From Acanthornis magna (taxonomy: Eukaryota > Chordata > Aves > Passeriformes > Acanthizidae): a DNA stretch of 64,000 nt. The notes under the pieces were generated by a model. It made no database searches. It saw nothing but the letters and a program-made list of their open reading frames with translations, and had not been told where the DNA came from. The position numbers and the translations under genes were made by a program. Where the stretch lies: the NCBI GenBank assembly GCA_036785705.1, contig JAWUZG010000365.1:558001-622000 (forward strand), written 5' to 3'. Positions 13,613 to 27,447 of this stretch are shown in pieces; positions within the stretch are counted from its first letter, which is position 1, and every line of letters starts with the position of its first letter.

Positions 13613-14386
13613 CTGTATGTGGGCAGGACTAACCCCAAGCAGGTAAAGGCAAAGGCATTTTTTCCCCAGGTATGACAGGAAACTTTTAAAAACAGCTTTG
13701 GACAATTATGGGTGGGCTGTGATTCTTGACTCCTCACTGGACTCAAGAATGGTATGAACACTGGTATGATACCTGCAAGGAGAGAGCAATGCAGATAGGA
13801 TAAAATCATTGTCCAGAACATCTCTCCTGGCTGCTTATCCCCCCAGGTACACATAGCAGCTTTGCAGGGTACAGAAATTATAAACTTTTTGAAGCCGGAA
13901 AATGAATGATGTTTACATTTAGTTAAGTGGAGGAGAGAGATGGCAGAGTGACTGCCAACAATCACTGGGCTGGTTTAAATTGCTTTTCACCAGCACTGTC
14001 ACCCGAGCAGATCTGTACCAAGACACCAGGAAAAGCTGCTAGTATAAGAGCAAGTTTATGCACTTCAGAGCGGTACTGGAAGGTACTGCAATAGTGATTG
14101 ACATCAATATGGAGATATTCAGAAGAGAGGAAGGAAAAAAATAAGTGGATGGATTCAGAAGAAAGAGTGGAAATGCAAAGTTCAGGAGGACACCATTTTA
14201 CAGTACACAATTGCACAGATTAGCAAGTTAGATGGTACTGAAACAAAATATCCAGTATTGAAATTAATGACCATAAAAATATCCCAGCAGAAAGATGGAG
14301 ATTCATTGAAACATAATGCATACTGTAAATAATCATTAAGTAAGTTAATCTTTAAGGATACCAAAAAGTATCTTTATACACTGGAG

Positions 14387-14404
14387 GGGCCAAGAGACTT
14401 TGAA
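14387..14404 (+). repeat. Right copy of an 18-bp direct repeat
   Basis: This is an exact copy of the 18-mer at 13363-13380. Flanking bases differ on both sides, so the identity stops sharply at 18 bp. Confidence 0.85.
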
Positions 14405-17400
14405 GTCTTTCCATTTTTCACCTTGTAATTCACAACTTTTAGACCATTATGCAATTGCAAAATTTTAAAGAAGCTTCAGTGATAACCCTGAAAGTCACAA
14501 TAAGATGAACAGAAATGATATGATAAAAAGGAAGGAATGTTCTTCATTCATTTTCTTAACATCAACCTTTACTTTTGACTGTTCCAATGTGTACTAAGAA
14601 TCAATATTTATACATTGGAAAGCACCTAAGCTCAAATATTTCAAATTTCAAAGATTTTGGATTCTAAACCCAACAATATCTTTATAAACTAGCACTGTTC
14701 AATCACAAGACTCCACATATTTTGGGAAACACAATTCAGATGAAAAATCTGGTGACTTCCAGTGGGACAAGATTAGGAAGAAATAGGAAGAAATGGGAAG
14801 AGCTGTAGAAGAACCTGTTCAGAAATTAGTACAGTGACACACGAATAAAGTTTGTGGAGTTCAAGGACTTTCTCTAACTAGTCCTGAAAAAATGAACCTC
14901 AAAGCCAGCCATTCTCCAATTAAAAAAAAAAAAAAATCATCATTTCTGCCAAGTTTACTGTCTGGTTGTTTTCTTTTATCAACTAATGAAAAAATACCAA
15001 AAAAATTAGTTGGGACTTCCCATGTAGACCAGACTGAATTGAAGCTATAACAAAACTCCAGACAAAATGAGATGAACTATTCAAAATTTCATTTTTGCAA
15101 TACTGACACCTCTCTAGCGATACGTTTAAGGCTCTAGAGAGAAAACACTACAAAGCCATCCAACATACTGCACTAAACATTAAGCAGAACATTTGACAGA
15201 GGTGTTATATAGAAGCAGGAAGAAGTATGAGTAGAGACTGCTGGACAATAACAGCTTAACCCGTGGTGAAATAATGTACTGCACCAAGGTCTGGGTAATC
15301 AGTTACAGGAGTTAAATAAAGCTAGCAAAATTTCTACAGACACCTCATTATAGAAGTACTTTCTAGAAAACTGACAGAACCCAATAGAGGGTAAAAAAAA
15401 AACCAAATAAAGCCCAGCTGACACAAAAGAAAGAGGAAGCAGAAAGACATAATGTCTCATGTTTTAAACCCTTAAAATATATTTCTGAGTATTTCCAGTC
15501 TATTCAGAATTTAATTTAGCTTTTAAACAGACCTTTAACATTCAGGTCTTTGTTAGCACATGTGTCTTTTAGTACGTGTCAGCACCTTTGGTATGTAAAA
15601 ATCACTGTGCATTATGTTTTACCATGTATTTCACAGTTCTTTGTTCCTTGCACCACAAATAGAATTGTGGTTTTGAAAACTCTCTAGACACATGCTGCAC
15701 TTTTTGCAATCTATTTTCTGCAAAGAATTGCTCTCAAACTAGGTAGCACTCTCTCTTGAACTTGTAATAAATACAAGAATGTTGGGACACACTCAGAAGT
15801 TATTTATACCCAATAACTTTTTTTTTTTTGCCTGGTGAGTAAACCATTCTTCACCTGAAAGTACATAAAGGCAATTATATTGGCTCATGCTGAAAGGTGA
15901 AAAACAGCACATAAAATAATAAATAGCAGAAAGAGGGTATTTAAATAGGCATGTAAACTATGCTTTTCACATTAAAGAGCATAATAAGAGAAATATGATC
16001 CTATTTTAGCAGAACCTACAGGACGTTAGGATGGTAGTATTGAGGTCTGTCCAAGTACTTAGGCTCTTACACACCAAACAAGACAATAAAATAATACATT
16101 TTGTCTAAAATAATAAATTTTCAACCATACAGTGAAACAAACAGATAGCAGTCAGGAAAATACAGGAAACTGAATCTCAACAGTTGCAGCAGATTTTTCA
16201 AGAAGAAAAGAAGAATGATTAAAGACTAAACGGAGAGATCTGACCAAACAGTGTCCCTCTTCAGAACGTGGCATCATTGCAGATAAATTCTACTGACTGC
16301 AGTACATTACTCAATAGGGGTATGCCAGTTTTAGTACATCATAAATGACTTCTGAATTAGTATTTTAATGATGTACCTTACTGCTGGCTCTGCAATCAGT
16401 GGGAAAATCAGATTTGCACAATGAAAATGCAATATTTACTCATTTTTTTCTGAACCCCGAACTGACCCTAAATACTTCTGCCTCCGTCCCAAATCTCAGT
16501 GAAACACAAAGCTGAAAACCAATTTTATCACTGTGTATCTGTCCTGTGAACTGGTCCCTGCTGGGAGAGACCAGAAAGGTCTGTGGTCTGTGCTGCTGGA
16601 GCACAATTTCACTTTGCAAACTGAGGAGCTGGCTCAGGCTCATGATGTTTGTTCTGACCCTCCCCCAGAATAGCCCATGTAGCATCAGAGTACCCCAAGC
16701 AGGATCTGTCCAGGTCCACGAGGCTGCTGCACCCAGGACAGGACTCTCGACTGGACCAGAGCAGACCCCTGGAGAAAAGCAGCCCCTGAAGAAAAGCACC
16801 TTGTGCTGTGAGCAGCCCCTCCATGGCACTGCTCAGACTTCGACCCTTACATGACTTTGCCGCTGAGTGATGCTTTGGCAGGCCATGGAAAGGTGCCCTG
16901 GCACCTTTTCTCCAGTGCAGCACTTGTATGCCAGCCCCTCTTTCACTGTAGCTAACCAGGATTTCCTGGAGTTTTTCGCATTTTCTACCTGTACTGTTTT
17001 GCTCCTGGAATGAATATTAGGAAGCAAGCACAGAATAGCATTTGATAGACAGTGTGTCAGGCCTACTTACACCATTTTTTCCATAACACAGAGAAACTCT
17101 GGTTTATAATGGGAGTTCTAAGACAATTATAATTACCACAGCTCAGACTATGATGCTTTAATGGAAAGGAAATTGTGCTATTACAGGAATTTGAAAGATA
17201 CCAGGAGAGGGTGGGATGCTTTCAGGATTTATTAGATGCTGCCACTGTAATGCCCTTTCTTTGAGAAAACAGCACAGAGTACCACTCCCTGCTGATTCTA
17301 AAGCACAGTGAATGAGAGCACAGCTCACAATTATGGCAAACTTTGAAACCTGTCAGTCAAGGAGCGGAGCTGGTAATGCCAAACAAAACAGCAGATTTAC

Positions 17401-20400
17401 ACCTGGGAAATGAGGCTATAATGTAAGAAATACATTTTCTTTGCTCTCATTTATACCAACAGTAGTGGGAGAATTAACTACAGGGGATTCTTAGCATATT
17501 TACAAGACACTACAGGAGGCTTTTAGCATATTTACAAGCAACAATGGCATAATTTTACATGCAAAAGTTTAAATACTGTAAAGTCTGCTCTGTCTTTAGT
17601 TTCTGTGATGTAAGGCATCTGTATCCCCACCTTAAGTTTAAACAGCTACATGCTCTATTAATTCGTTACACTCAAAGGGATTTTGAGATGAATTTTCTAA
17701 AAGCAGCAGGACATTCGGGTTTGGAATCTCTTTTTATTTTATTTAATGCTTTGTTTTAAAAGGGGAAAGAAAAAGGCATTTTTAATGCTTCAAAATCACA
17801 TGGGGTTTTTTTAGACTTTGTTTTTGTTTGCAAAAATAAAATGCTGACACTAAAGATGTGTGCAGTAGCTTCAGACAGTTGAAGCCTGTTAAGCTGCTGG
17901 GCTTTACTTCTTTTACAGAGCAAGAACAAGAAATCAATGTATCTTCTATTCCACTCTATGGTCTTGGGAAAGGAGACATGGAGGGGGATAGAAGGAACAG
18001 GATATATGACAGGAATATTCTGTGTCTGCTACAAACTTGGTTGAATGCAAAAACCAAACTGGACCTGGCCCTAACAGGAATCTGTCATTTCCATTCTCCA
18101 GTTCTGGGGAGCCCAGGGCATGGGCTCACTGGACACGACCATACTCTGTGACATGTGTTTTGCAGCCAAACAGCGGTGGGGCTGAGGGGTGCTCAGATGG
18201 CAAGACTGGCTAAAGCTGCCTTTTGGTCACATCCATCGAACATTTTCTTATTTGAAATATAAAACCTAGATTACGCAAATACCGATCGCACGGCTCCTAA
18301 ATTTTTTGTGTAAGAAATCAAAGAGTTCATGTTAAAATGATGTCCTAAGGACAGGGCTCTGTACAATGTGTGAGTGCAATGACACACAGAACTCCTCTCT
18401 GAGACAGGCTGAAGGACCAAGCCTGATCATTTCCCCCATAGGAACAGAACCTACAGGAGCCACAGCAGTGTCTGCTCCCTGCCATACTGCAGCCCACAGT
18501 TTCTTATAACCTTGATCTGTGACATGTGACTACAGCCTGGGGATAAAAATCAGTTTCATGCCTCCTCTTTTACTGTATTTTAACACATTCACTTGCAGCA
18601 AGACTTGCTCAAGCCGAAAAGGAAAGACAAGACAGAAGACAGATTCATCTTCACCTGAATTTAGGAATGCAACTGAGGGACTTGATAGCGAAACATCCCT
18701 CAGAGCTCTCCTGGACAGGTACTCATGTCCCAAGAGTAAATTAGTCCACCCACAATCAGCTTCAATAAAAAAAAGAGAAAAAAACAGAACTATCAATTGC
18801 TTGAATTTGACACAAATTAACACTAACCAAAACAAAATATTGTAATATATATTTTTGGTAGACATTACTGTCTTTTACTGCTTTATAATGCATTTACATT
18901 TTTAATAAAATTCTGGATACATATCTATGCATAAAATTTCCTTCAGTTTTTTTATTAAGTCTAATAAAAATTCATTATATATTCATGCAATTCCAGGAAC
19001 TTACCAATTATTATGGTTGAACCTAGCCTGCAATATTTAATACTCATAAAATATGTTCATTCATGATCATCAGTACACATAACATCAAAACAAAACCAAA
19101 ATTTTCTGTATGTGGGTTTCTTTTGTAAAATAAATGCTTTAACCTCTCAGGTGCAGTGAGACACCAGAGGAGATAAAATCTGAAGCAGCTTTGTTATTTT
19201 TAGCTTAATTATGGCTCACCTCTGAAGGAAGGTGATGAAAAAGAAAGGAGAGTTTCAGAGGATAGAAACACTGGAGCTTAAGACAGACCCGTTTTCTTTG
19301 AAAACCTATTTGAACAAGTTTGCTTGTGACAAAACCAAGGGGCAATGAATGCACAGCAGATCAGCCCTTCACACCAGCTGGAAGCAGCCTGTGTGCCCTC
19401 CCCCAGCCCCACAGCTTCCTCCTCCCAGCATCTTTCACATGAAACCCAAAATTCCCCTGCGGGACAGGCTTTTAATTGCCACCTTCCATTACTCATAACA
19501 ACACTGGCTAAATGATGGGCCAAACTCTGCCATCACTTAATTCTAAATGCACCATTTCATTAAATTAAGGCAGAATCAAGATGTGGCACCGTATGTGTAG
19601 ATTGTTCAGATTTTTGGCTATATATAGGAAGGAGGGGTTCAGTTCCTAAAGTTATGGCACTAAATCAGATGCCTGGGTTTCCTGATAGCATAATGTCAGT
19701 AAAATTTAGCACAGATGCTCCGATTTCTCTGTGCAAGTCCCAATTAAAGAGCCTAGGATTGCATGGCATGTGGGACTCCTGATCCAACCATAAATTCATG
19801 CACATTCACGCCCCTGCTGAAAGTAATCGTGATTGTAAAATAGGATTTTGCCTCTAAAAATGAAGATGCTAATTTTGTGTGCCTGATACAATTCCTGCTG
19901 CCATTGCACCATGGTGGGAGCCACATTCTTTCACAATTATTTCCTCATCTCTGCTCCGCTTTCCTTTCTTCTTACTGAGTACATGACTGAGTGTGTGCTG
20001 ATCCACAAACCCCAGTAACTCAGAGCTCATGAAAACTGATCCCTTGCAGTGCCTCAACTACCATCATAAATAACTTGGATTTAGAGCCTGTTGCAAAGTA
20101 ACAACACTGCCAAGTATTAAGCTAATAATTAATTAGCTGAGTTTAAAAGTAGTCACTCTTCAACTTAATAAATTGTAACTGGAGTCAAAGTCCACCTCTA
20201 ATAAGAGATATACTACACTGCCATACATGTAACTGTTCAATACAACTCAAAATGTGCCAGTTAAGTATCCCTGAGTATATCAATTTAGTTATCTGGATTA
20301 TTTACTACTGCAGGATGTGTCACTTTGGTACTATTCATATTACTCACCTTTACTGTGTATACATTTCATATTCAATGAAAACCTATATTTATGAAATGAT

Positions 20401-23400
20401 TAAGTGATACAGGATCGCTAAGGCCCCTTACACAGTAAAATACTTTGATAGCATATGGTCTGACATACAATTATTTTACTCTTTGATTTATTTATATGCT
20501 GTAAACTAAAAAATATTTAGAAAGTTATCTTCTAGATTGTGAATAACGGTCTATAAGAATCTGGCATTATTGCTATTTTATTCAGGAAACTACTATTATA
20601 CACAGTCTTGTCTCAGATATGTTGCTCCATTTGTATGACTTTACCATTTTATATTAATACACCTAGAGCAGTTTAGGGTTTCATTTAGGTCTATTTAACT
20701 TTTTTTTTTGGGGGGGTGGTGTATAAAGCAGCTTGACTCACCTTCCATCTTTATTGGCATTTTTACAGAACAAAATTCGATGCCTACTCTATCAATCTTC
20801 ACACAGATAGGTAATTTTTTTACTCACGATTTGTGTTGCCTTTGAAAAGGTTGCACATTATTTACTTGTACATAAATGGTATGCCAGCCTGAGCCTCAAG
20901 GGAGGATTTCCTTACTTCAAAAATTTTACACTTTTGAAAAAACTACCTGCAGAACACCATACACAATTGTGAGATGCCCAGTGCCCCTCAGTTCATCCCT
21001 TCAAAAAACAGAGGAGCTGGCAGAGGTGATGTGGTGAATTTTCAGACACAGTAGCTTGGAAATCAGCCCAGACTGCATCTGTGTCCTTGCAGTGTCCAGG
21101 AAGGCATTTTTCAGTGTATGCTGTAGCCCTGGGCACAGTGCATTTGCTTGCAAAGTGATATCAAGAATCATATTTGCAACAAGTAAAACCTGAGCTATAT
21201 TGATATCCTAACACACTGCAGAATGACTCCTGAAAGTAATTTTCTGAGTTTTAAGACTGTTGAAAGCTAACAGCAAACTTCTAGAACATAAATAATACTT
21301 TTTTAACTTGTTGCAAATGCACAGTGATACCTTTCCACAAAGAATGCTGCCTTTTAAGATCAATTTTAATGCATTCAAAATATATTCAAATTTCTGTAGG
21401 AGAGAGTATTGAATTCTACTAGCAGTTTTCCTGTCCTGGGGGAATATGCCCAGAATCTTCTTCATTTCATATCAGGGAGACCATATAAATTAGAAAAATA
21501 GGAGACAATAGACTAAATTCTTAATAGTGGCATAGTGCATATGCATTATTTACAAGGCAAAAGGATTAAGTATTAGAAAAGCTGAAACCAGCTCCCATAT
21601 TAAAGAAAGGGATATTTGAGATAAGATTACGTGACGCCAATACTAATCTTTTAGGTATTTTAAATTCAAATTCTATTCAGTAAAAAACACTGTAGATCAT
21701 TGTATATTTATGAAGAGTAGCCAAAAACACCTCTTCAATTTTATCATTAATAGAGTTGGAATAGGTCAAAATCAACTTAAATTAAGAGGATTGAATGAAA
21801 GAATAAAGGCTTGTAAATTCAAATTCTTTTGTTTGTAAAGCCTGATTAGAAAAACGTGTAACAAAAAATTATCCCAAATTGCAAACATCTTGTGAAAAAG
21901 ACCATCACCAGTTTACTAGGTTTGGACCTGTCACATTGGTTTCTGAGCAGGCACCTTCAAAACCACATGACCTCTCCAGTGGAAGGGAGAGAATTACAGT
22001 TTCCACACACAGATTTTGACTCACTCTGTTGTTGCAGCACAAGAACTTTGTTTCGGTCACACAAAGTGTTTGACCAACTCTGTCTCTTACAGACATCACA
22101 GAGTAGAAGGGATCTTTGGCATGCCAGGATGAGGCTAAACCTCTGCTTTAGTAAGCTGCTAAAAATGAGGTAGTACAATGTCACTGAGAGGTGGGAGAGG
22201 CACAGTGTTTCTCTTATGGAGACAGTGCAAAGTCCATTCTCGAGTCTTCCTGGCAGCACACCCGGAAAACCAAAAACAACCCAAGAACACTAAGAAGGAA
22301 TCACCAAAGGTCAAGTCAGCACCTGTCTCCTCCAGCTTTGTGAGGCAGCCCAGGTGCCCTCTTCCTTCTGAGTGATGTACCCTGCAAAGCACTCAACTCA
22401 CTGCCCACTGCACTTTGTCCTCCAGTTTCACCAAATGAAGTTTTTTTCAAAGAAGACCAACACAAAGCAATAGTACTCAAACACCTAACACTGAAATATT
22501 TACTCTCGTTTCTGTTGCACTAATTATCATCCTTTGATATGCTTGCTTTAAGCAAGAAAACTTCTGTGAAGCTAGTAGAATAGCCAAGTCTCTATTTTCA
22601 AACACTGCTATTCCTAAATATTTACAGTATAAAAGGCCTGACATGCAATCTATCCTGGGAAAGTGTCAGACAACAACCTACAACATATTAAAATTTTGTT
22701 CATTATTGCATAAACCATCAAATGCCAAGTACCTCACTTCAAAGAAAATAAATCATTAAAATCCATTCTAGCTTCCTAGTCCTCCAAAAGTCTCCTTAAC
22801 AGATCTATCGTGCCACCACAAGAGAGAAGCCACAGATGGCTTCATGCTACAGACTTTGCTCACCATCTACTGCTAGAACATTTTTGTGTCATTCTCTGCC
22901 TCCCCACAAAATGTCCCAGCCTGGTGAAGATCAGATACAGAGATCAACAAAAGCTAGAACAACACTGGTGGTGATGCTATACATTATTTACTCATTTTAA
23001 AAAAAGAAAAAAATACTGCGAAGCTTACAGCAAATAGCACTGCTGACCCTCTTCACCAGTAAGTAGGACCTCTGGAGGTACCAGGGCAAAGTGCTGAGCA
23101 GCAGTGCCTTGGAAGAAGTGAAGAGCAAGGGAGCAGCACCAAGACAGTGTCTTCCCTCTCTTTCTCCCCAGCGCCACTAGGTAAGAACAGGGACTGAAGG
23201 ATTCTCCAAGTGCCTTGAAAACAACCAGAACTGACCTGAAGAGCTTTGCCTTTGTGGTGAAGCTCTTCAGCTAAACACATGCAAAGGCAGGGACTCTGTT
23301 TTCATGCTGGAGTTGGGCATCCCCTGGGAGAGCTCAGGATGACCCATGTGGCACTCAGGGGGTCACTACTGCAACATTCTCTTTAACACACAGAGCAACT

Positions 23401-25142
23401 TTAAAAGAATTTCTGTCTTAGGGAGTGGGCTTTTCATTTTGCAATGAATGAAAATAACTTGTGCTACTGTTTCAACACAGGAGAATCTATAATATAAATT
23501 GGTACTCTTAGCTGCCATGATATTCTACTTATCCATATAATTTTACATCTTCTTACAAACTCTTCTGTAACATCATTTTATCATGCATTCCTACCAGTGT
23601 GAGAATGCCTTCTATTGAATGACTTTCAGATTTTGGTTTTTACTGTTCAGAACAGGGAAAATCTTGTTTGTTCAAAATTAATTTTTAAAAAATTTTTAAA
23701 ATAAACTGAAATATCACTATTCCATATTAAAAACAAAATCAGTTTGTATTTTTGTTATGAATAGCTGATGAAAATCAGTAGCTCTACTAAAAAGGTGTCT
23801 CTACTTCACAGACATGTAGAATTCAAGAAAACATGAGACACTCTTCGTTACATGCACATAAGGTAATAACACTCATACTTGTTATCAAATAAATTATTAG
23901 AGAGATATAAAGACTATTTATATTTTAACACACATGTTGCATAACAGCTAGTTAGTTAGATGGAAAACCTCCTGGTCTCTCTTCAATCCATAGGATCAAA
24001 AATATTTTCCTAATTAGTAAGTAAAAATCATAACAGTTTTGAGGAAATTTCTGCTGTGCTAATATGGAAATCTTTCATTCCCTAAAGATGAAAGTTTTAT
24101 GTGGTAAATAAATGTAGAACTTGTAGTCATAACAATGTAAGAAATGAAAATGCCTAAGATGCAAGAAGACTTGTCCTAATGTGCACATTAGTCATTTGTT
24201 TGAAAGCATTTCATTCTTCCCCTCCCCTTTTAATGCATATTGCACAACATTAGCATTGCTCCATATGAAATGGCTAATAGTTCAGGATTCTTGAAGTAAT
24301 TTTAAATCAAACTCTTCTGGAAGCTTCTTTCCTTTCTTTTCTTAAAATACTGCTTAATTTTGGAAAACAAGCAGCATGGTATGATACAACAGCATCCGCA
24401 AAACTAAGGCGAAAACCCCACTCAATCAGCCCATGTAAACCCCTATGACTACCTACTCCTGCAAGCTAACTGCACATTCCACGTATTTGGTTCACAGATT
24501 AAAACATTTGACAAACAGGCACATGTTAAATGGACATGGTTTAGCTCCTCAACAGGACATAGCATAACACACTATGCATTGTGGAAGAAGACAGAGCAGA
24601 AGGAGACAGAAGCAGCAAAGAGACCAAACCAGGATGTTCTTCTGAGATGTCTGAAGCCAGACCTGCCCTGCCTGGCAGGGAAAACACCTTCTCATCATGT
24701 GGTTTCACAGGCTGAAGAATCTTCCAGGTCCTAAGAAATTCAAGTATGCATCTATATCTAACTTGGTTGTAAAATAAAATAATAGCAAATTAAATCCTAC
24801 AGTGCTGCCCCTCATTACTGCCCTGCACTATCAGTGTTCTATCACAAAGTGTATCTTGGCACATGCATGGCACATGCACATGTGTATCTACAGATTGATT
24901 CTTTGTGAGGCTTTGTGACCTCTAAGAAGCATTTGTTTCTACTGCCCACAGGCATGCAATGTGCTTTGCCTGTGCTTATTCGCCCTGAAATCCAGCACTC
25001 CCGAGGCTACAGCACCACTGTAAGGTCTGCAACTTACCAACCCATTCCACATAGGATGTCTCAAATGATTACTAGATATTATTTTGGGCAACTCTACAGA
25101 GAGCCTTATTTTTACATAGTATTACCACATCTCATAAAATAA
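14405..25142. other. No gene recognised; mostly featureless
   Basis: A relatively GC-rich island at about 16440-16930 carries overlapping ORFs on both strands (up to 129 codons), but none resembles a known family and no clean splice pair frames them. The 32-bp duplication at 17478 and the microexon-like site at 23172 are the only other structures noted. A-rich runs occur at 14922 and T-rich runs at 15818 and 20700. Confidence 0.6.
17478..17541 (+). repeat. Tandem duplication, 32-bp unit
   Basis: Two adjacent 32-bp copies begin CTACAGG and share TTAGCATATTTACAAG. They differ at a handful of positions. Confidence 0.9.
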
Positions 25143-25175
25143 TAAAATCATTAAGGCTGGAAAAGATTATGCCCC
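25143..25175 (-). mobile_element. CR1: Weak CR1 3' tail
   Basis: AAATCATTAAGGCTGGAAAA followed by GATTATG resembles the antisense CR1 terminus (AATCATTAAGGTTGGAAAAG). Only about 30 bp match. Confidence 0.4.
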
Positions 25176-25382
25176 TGTCATGACTTCCTGTTATTTATGA
25201 TTTCTGTTATTTTCCTGCCTTCATTTTAGATTTTACTCTAGCTGCCCTTTCCAAACCAATTTTCATATAACTGGACATTTTAGCACATATTTCATTTGCT
25301 TGCAGGTGTCAAGGAAGTGGAGTCAGAAAGAGCATGATTTTTGTTGTTCAAGACACAGATGTACCCACTTCCAGAGAATAAT

Positions 25383-25452
25383 TCCTTCCTTCCTTCCTTC
25401 CGCACCCTTCCTTCCGTCCGCACCATTCCTTCCTTCCTTCCTTCCTTCCTCT
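25383..25452 (+). repeat. (TTCC)n microsatellite with interruptions
   Basis: TTCC units are interrupted by two related islands, CCGCACCC and CCGTCCGCACCA, which split the array into three blocks. The islands look like one point-mutated unit that was later duplicated by slippage. Confidence 0.95.
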
Positions 25453-26499
25453 TGATTTACTTTCTTTTCAGCCTTTCCTGTATTTGGCAATATTTTTCTT
25501 CTACTACACGTGTTTAAAGAAATCAGAAACAAAAACGCAGTAGCAGATTTCTGAAGCCTCCTTTTCCCAGTGTCACCTAGCCTGAATTAATTGTAGATAT
25601 ATTGATCACTTTTCCATTTCCACACAGATTTCTGCTTTCTACTTATTTCCATATTCTCTGTATCATTTCCTTCTCCTTTGTCAGTTCTTTTTCTCTCATC
25701 ATTGGCCCCTGACACCACCTCATTCCATTCAGTTCAATACTTCATTCAGCATATTAGTGACAAAAGACATAAACAAGTGGCTTTTCCCTCTCAAAAAAGA
25801 TGTCACTGTTAACATGCACTTTAATAGACAATTTAGAGACACTGTGTGAACAAGGATTACTGACCTTTCTCACATGCAACTTGTTAATGAAAATGATCGG
25901 TGTAGAGAAACTTTTTCTGGGGTATCAAGGCCACTTATGATGATGTATGTACAGTGCATTATATTTGATTCACACTCCTAGATTTTAAGCTTACTGCAGA
26001 AAGGTTCTTTTTTCGGAGTGATCATTACTCATGCAAAATACCTCATACGGCTTTGCAGAACCTGAAAATCTATATGAATTGCCGTCAGAACTCCTGCTTA
26101 GCATGAAACAACAATTGCTGTTCTGGAGGAACAAAAAGTTACTCCTCAGGCTTTCAGCACATGTTTTTAGTAGTAGAGCATCTTCCTCAGTGGCCTATCT
26201 TTTCTCAGGCTTGTCCTGAAAATCCTACATTCTTTAACCAACATAGGATCAACGTCAGAAATTATTAAACTTGCTTCCTCAGCATCACAGCACTTCCCCA
26301 GAAACTCCAACTGATGTCAGCAGTACAAGCTTTAAAGGCACCTGAGTAGACTGCCGGCAGTTTTATGAGAGAGAAAAAAAGATGATAAGCAAACACTTCT
26401 CAGCCAGACCTACCTTGTCCAACTCTTTTTCATATCAAAGCTAAAAAAATGTACAAAAACCCTGTCACCATTTCAGCTAATCAAATTCTGTGGTTGCTG

Positions 26500-27345
26500 G
26501 CGTGTGTGTGCACACACTGACTTCTACAATGTCATGACTTTCAGGTTGCTCATTGATTTCCAGGAATCAAAAATGCGATGCAAATAAGGAATTGCGAGTC
26601 AATTAGCTCTTATCACAAGCTCACAGTCTGCGGCAATGGGATGACACGCGGCTCTGCATAACAATTGGAAACAAGGCTTTTCCAGCCAGGTAAATGTCCT
26701 CAAAGGCAAGACGTGTCCCCTTTCACAGAAAGAGATGCAGTCAGCAACATGATTAAAGCCTCTGCACATGATACAGGACTGATTTTAACATTTGTCAGCA
26801 ATTTCACATGGTATGAGCCTTCCCTTCCCACTTATCCTGTACATGAGATACCAGTGTAATCACAGTTTCAGTCTGCACACAGAAGGAAAGCTTTTCTTTC
26901 CCTCCTTATTACTCTTCAATTCCATCACTGCCAGCTAACTGTAATGAAACTATTTGGAGCTTCTTTAAAATGCCTATCATTTACCATATGTTCATTTAAT
27001 TTTTAAGAGACGGCTATATCGTGCAAGTTGCAATTCTTCGCCTACCAATATATGCCATTAAAATGAATATTCATGTGGCATCACCTACCAGAGTCATTAA
27101 AAGGCTTGTAAACATAGCCCAGCAGTGCCTCTGGCACTCTTAAATGATGAACTTTAACTCTCTGTCTGCAAGTGCTAATCTCAGTATCAAACAGAAAAAT
27201 AAATTATTGGCATCAATTATCATAGTTTATCAGTTTCATCAGCAAATTGGGATTTTTATAGTACCTCCAGCATGCACTTACCTTTATTAAAACTCGTTCA
27301 GAAGTTACCCTTGACTCGTCCACACAAACACAAAACCACTTTAAA
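26500..27345. promoter_or_regulatory. Putative conserved non-coding regulatory element
   Basis: An AT-rich but motif-dense stretch. It contains an octamer ATGCAAAT at 26578-26585, AATTAG homeodomain cores, ACAATTGG and AACAAGG SOX-like sites, clustered CpGs at 26574-26650, and a perfect 12-bp palindrome ATGAATATTCAT at 27063-27074. No ORF with splice sites explains it. The assignment is inference from composition. Confidence 0.35.
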
Positions 27346-27447
27346 TACATTGTAATTTTTGTTTATAGATTTCATGTAATTGTCATTATCAGAAAGGAAA
27401 CCTTATTTTTTTAAATTACAGAAATTTTACCATTTATTATCTTAAAT

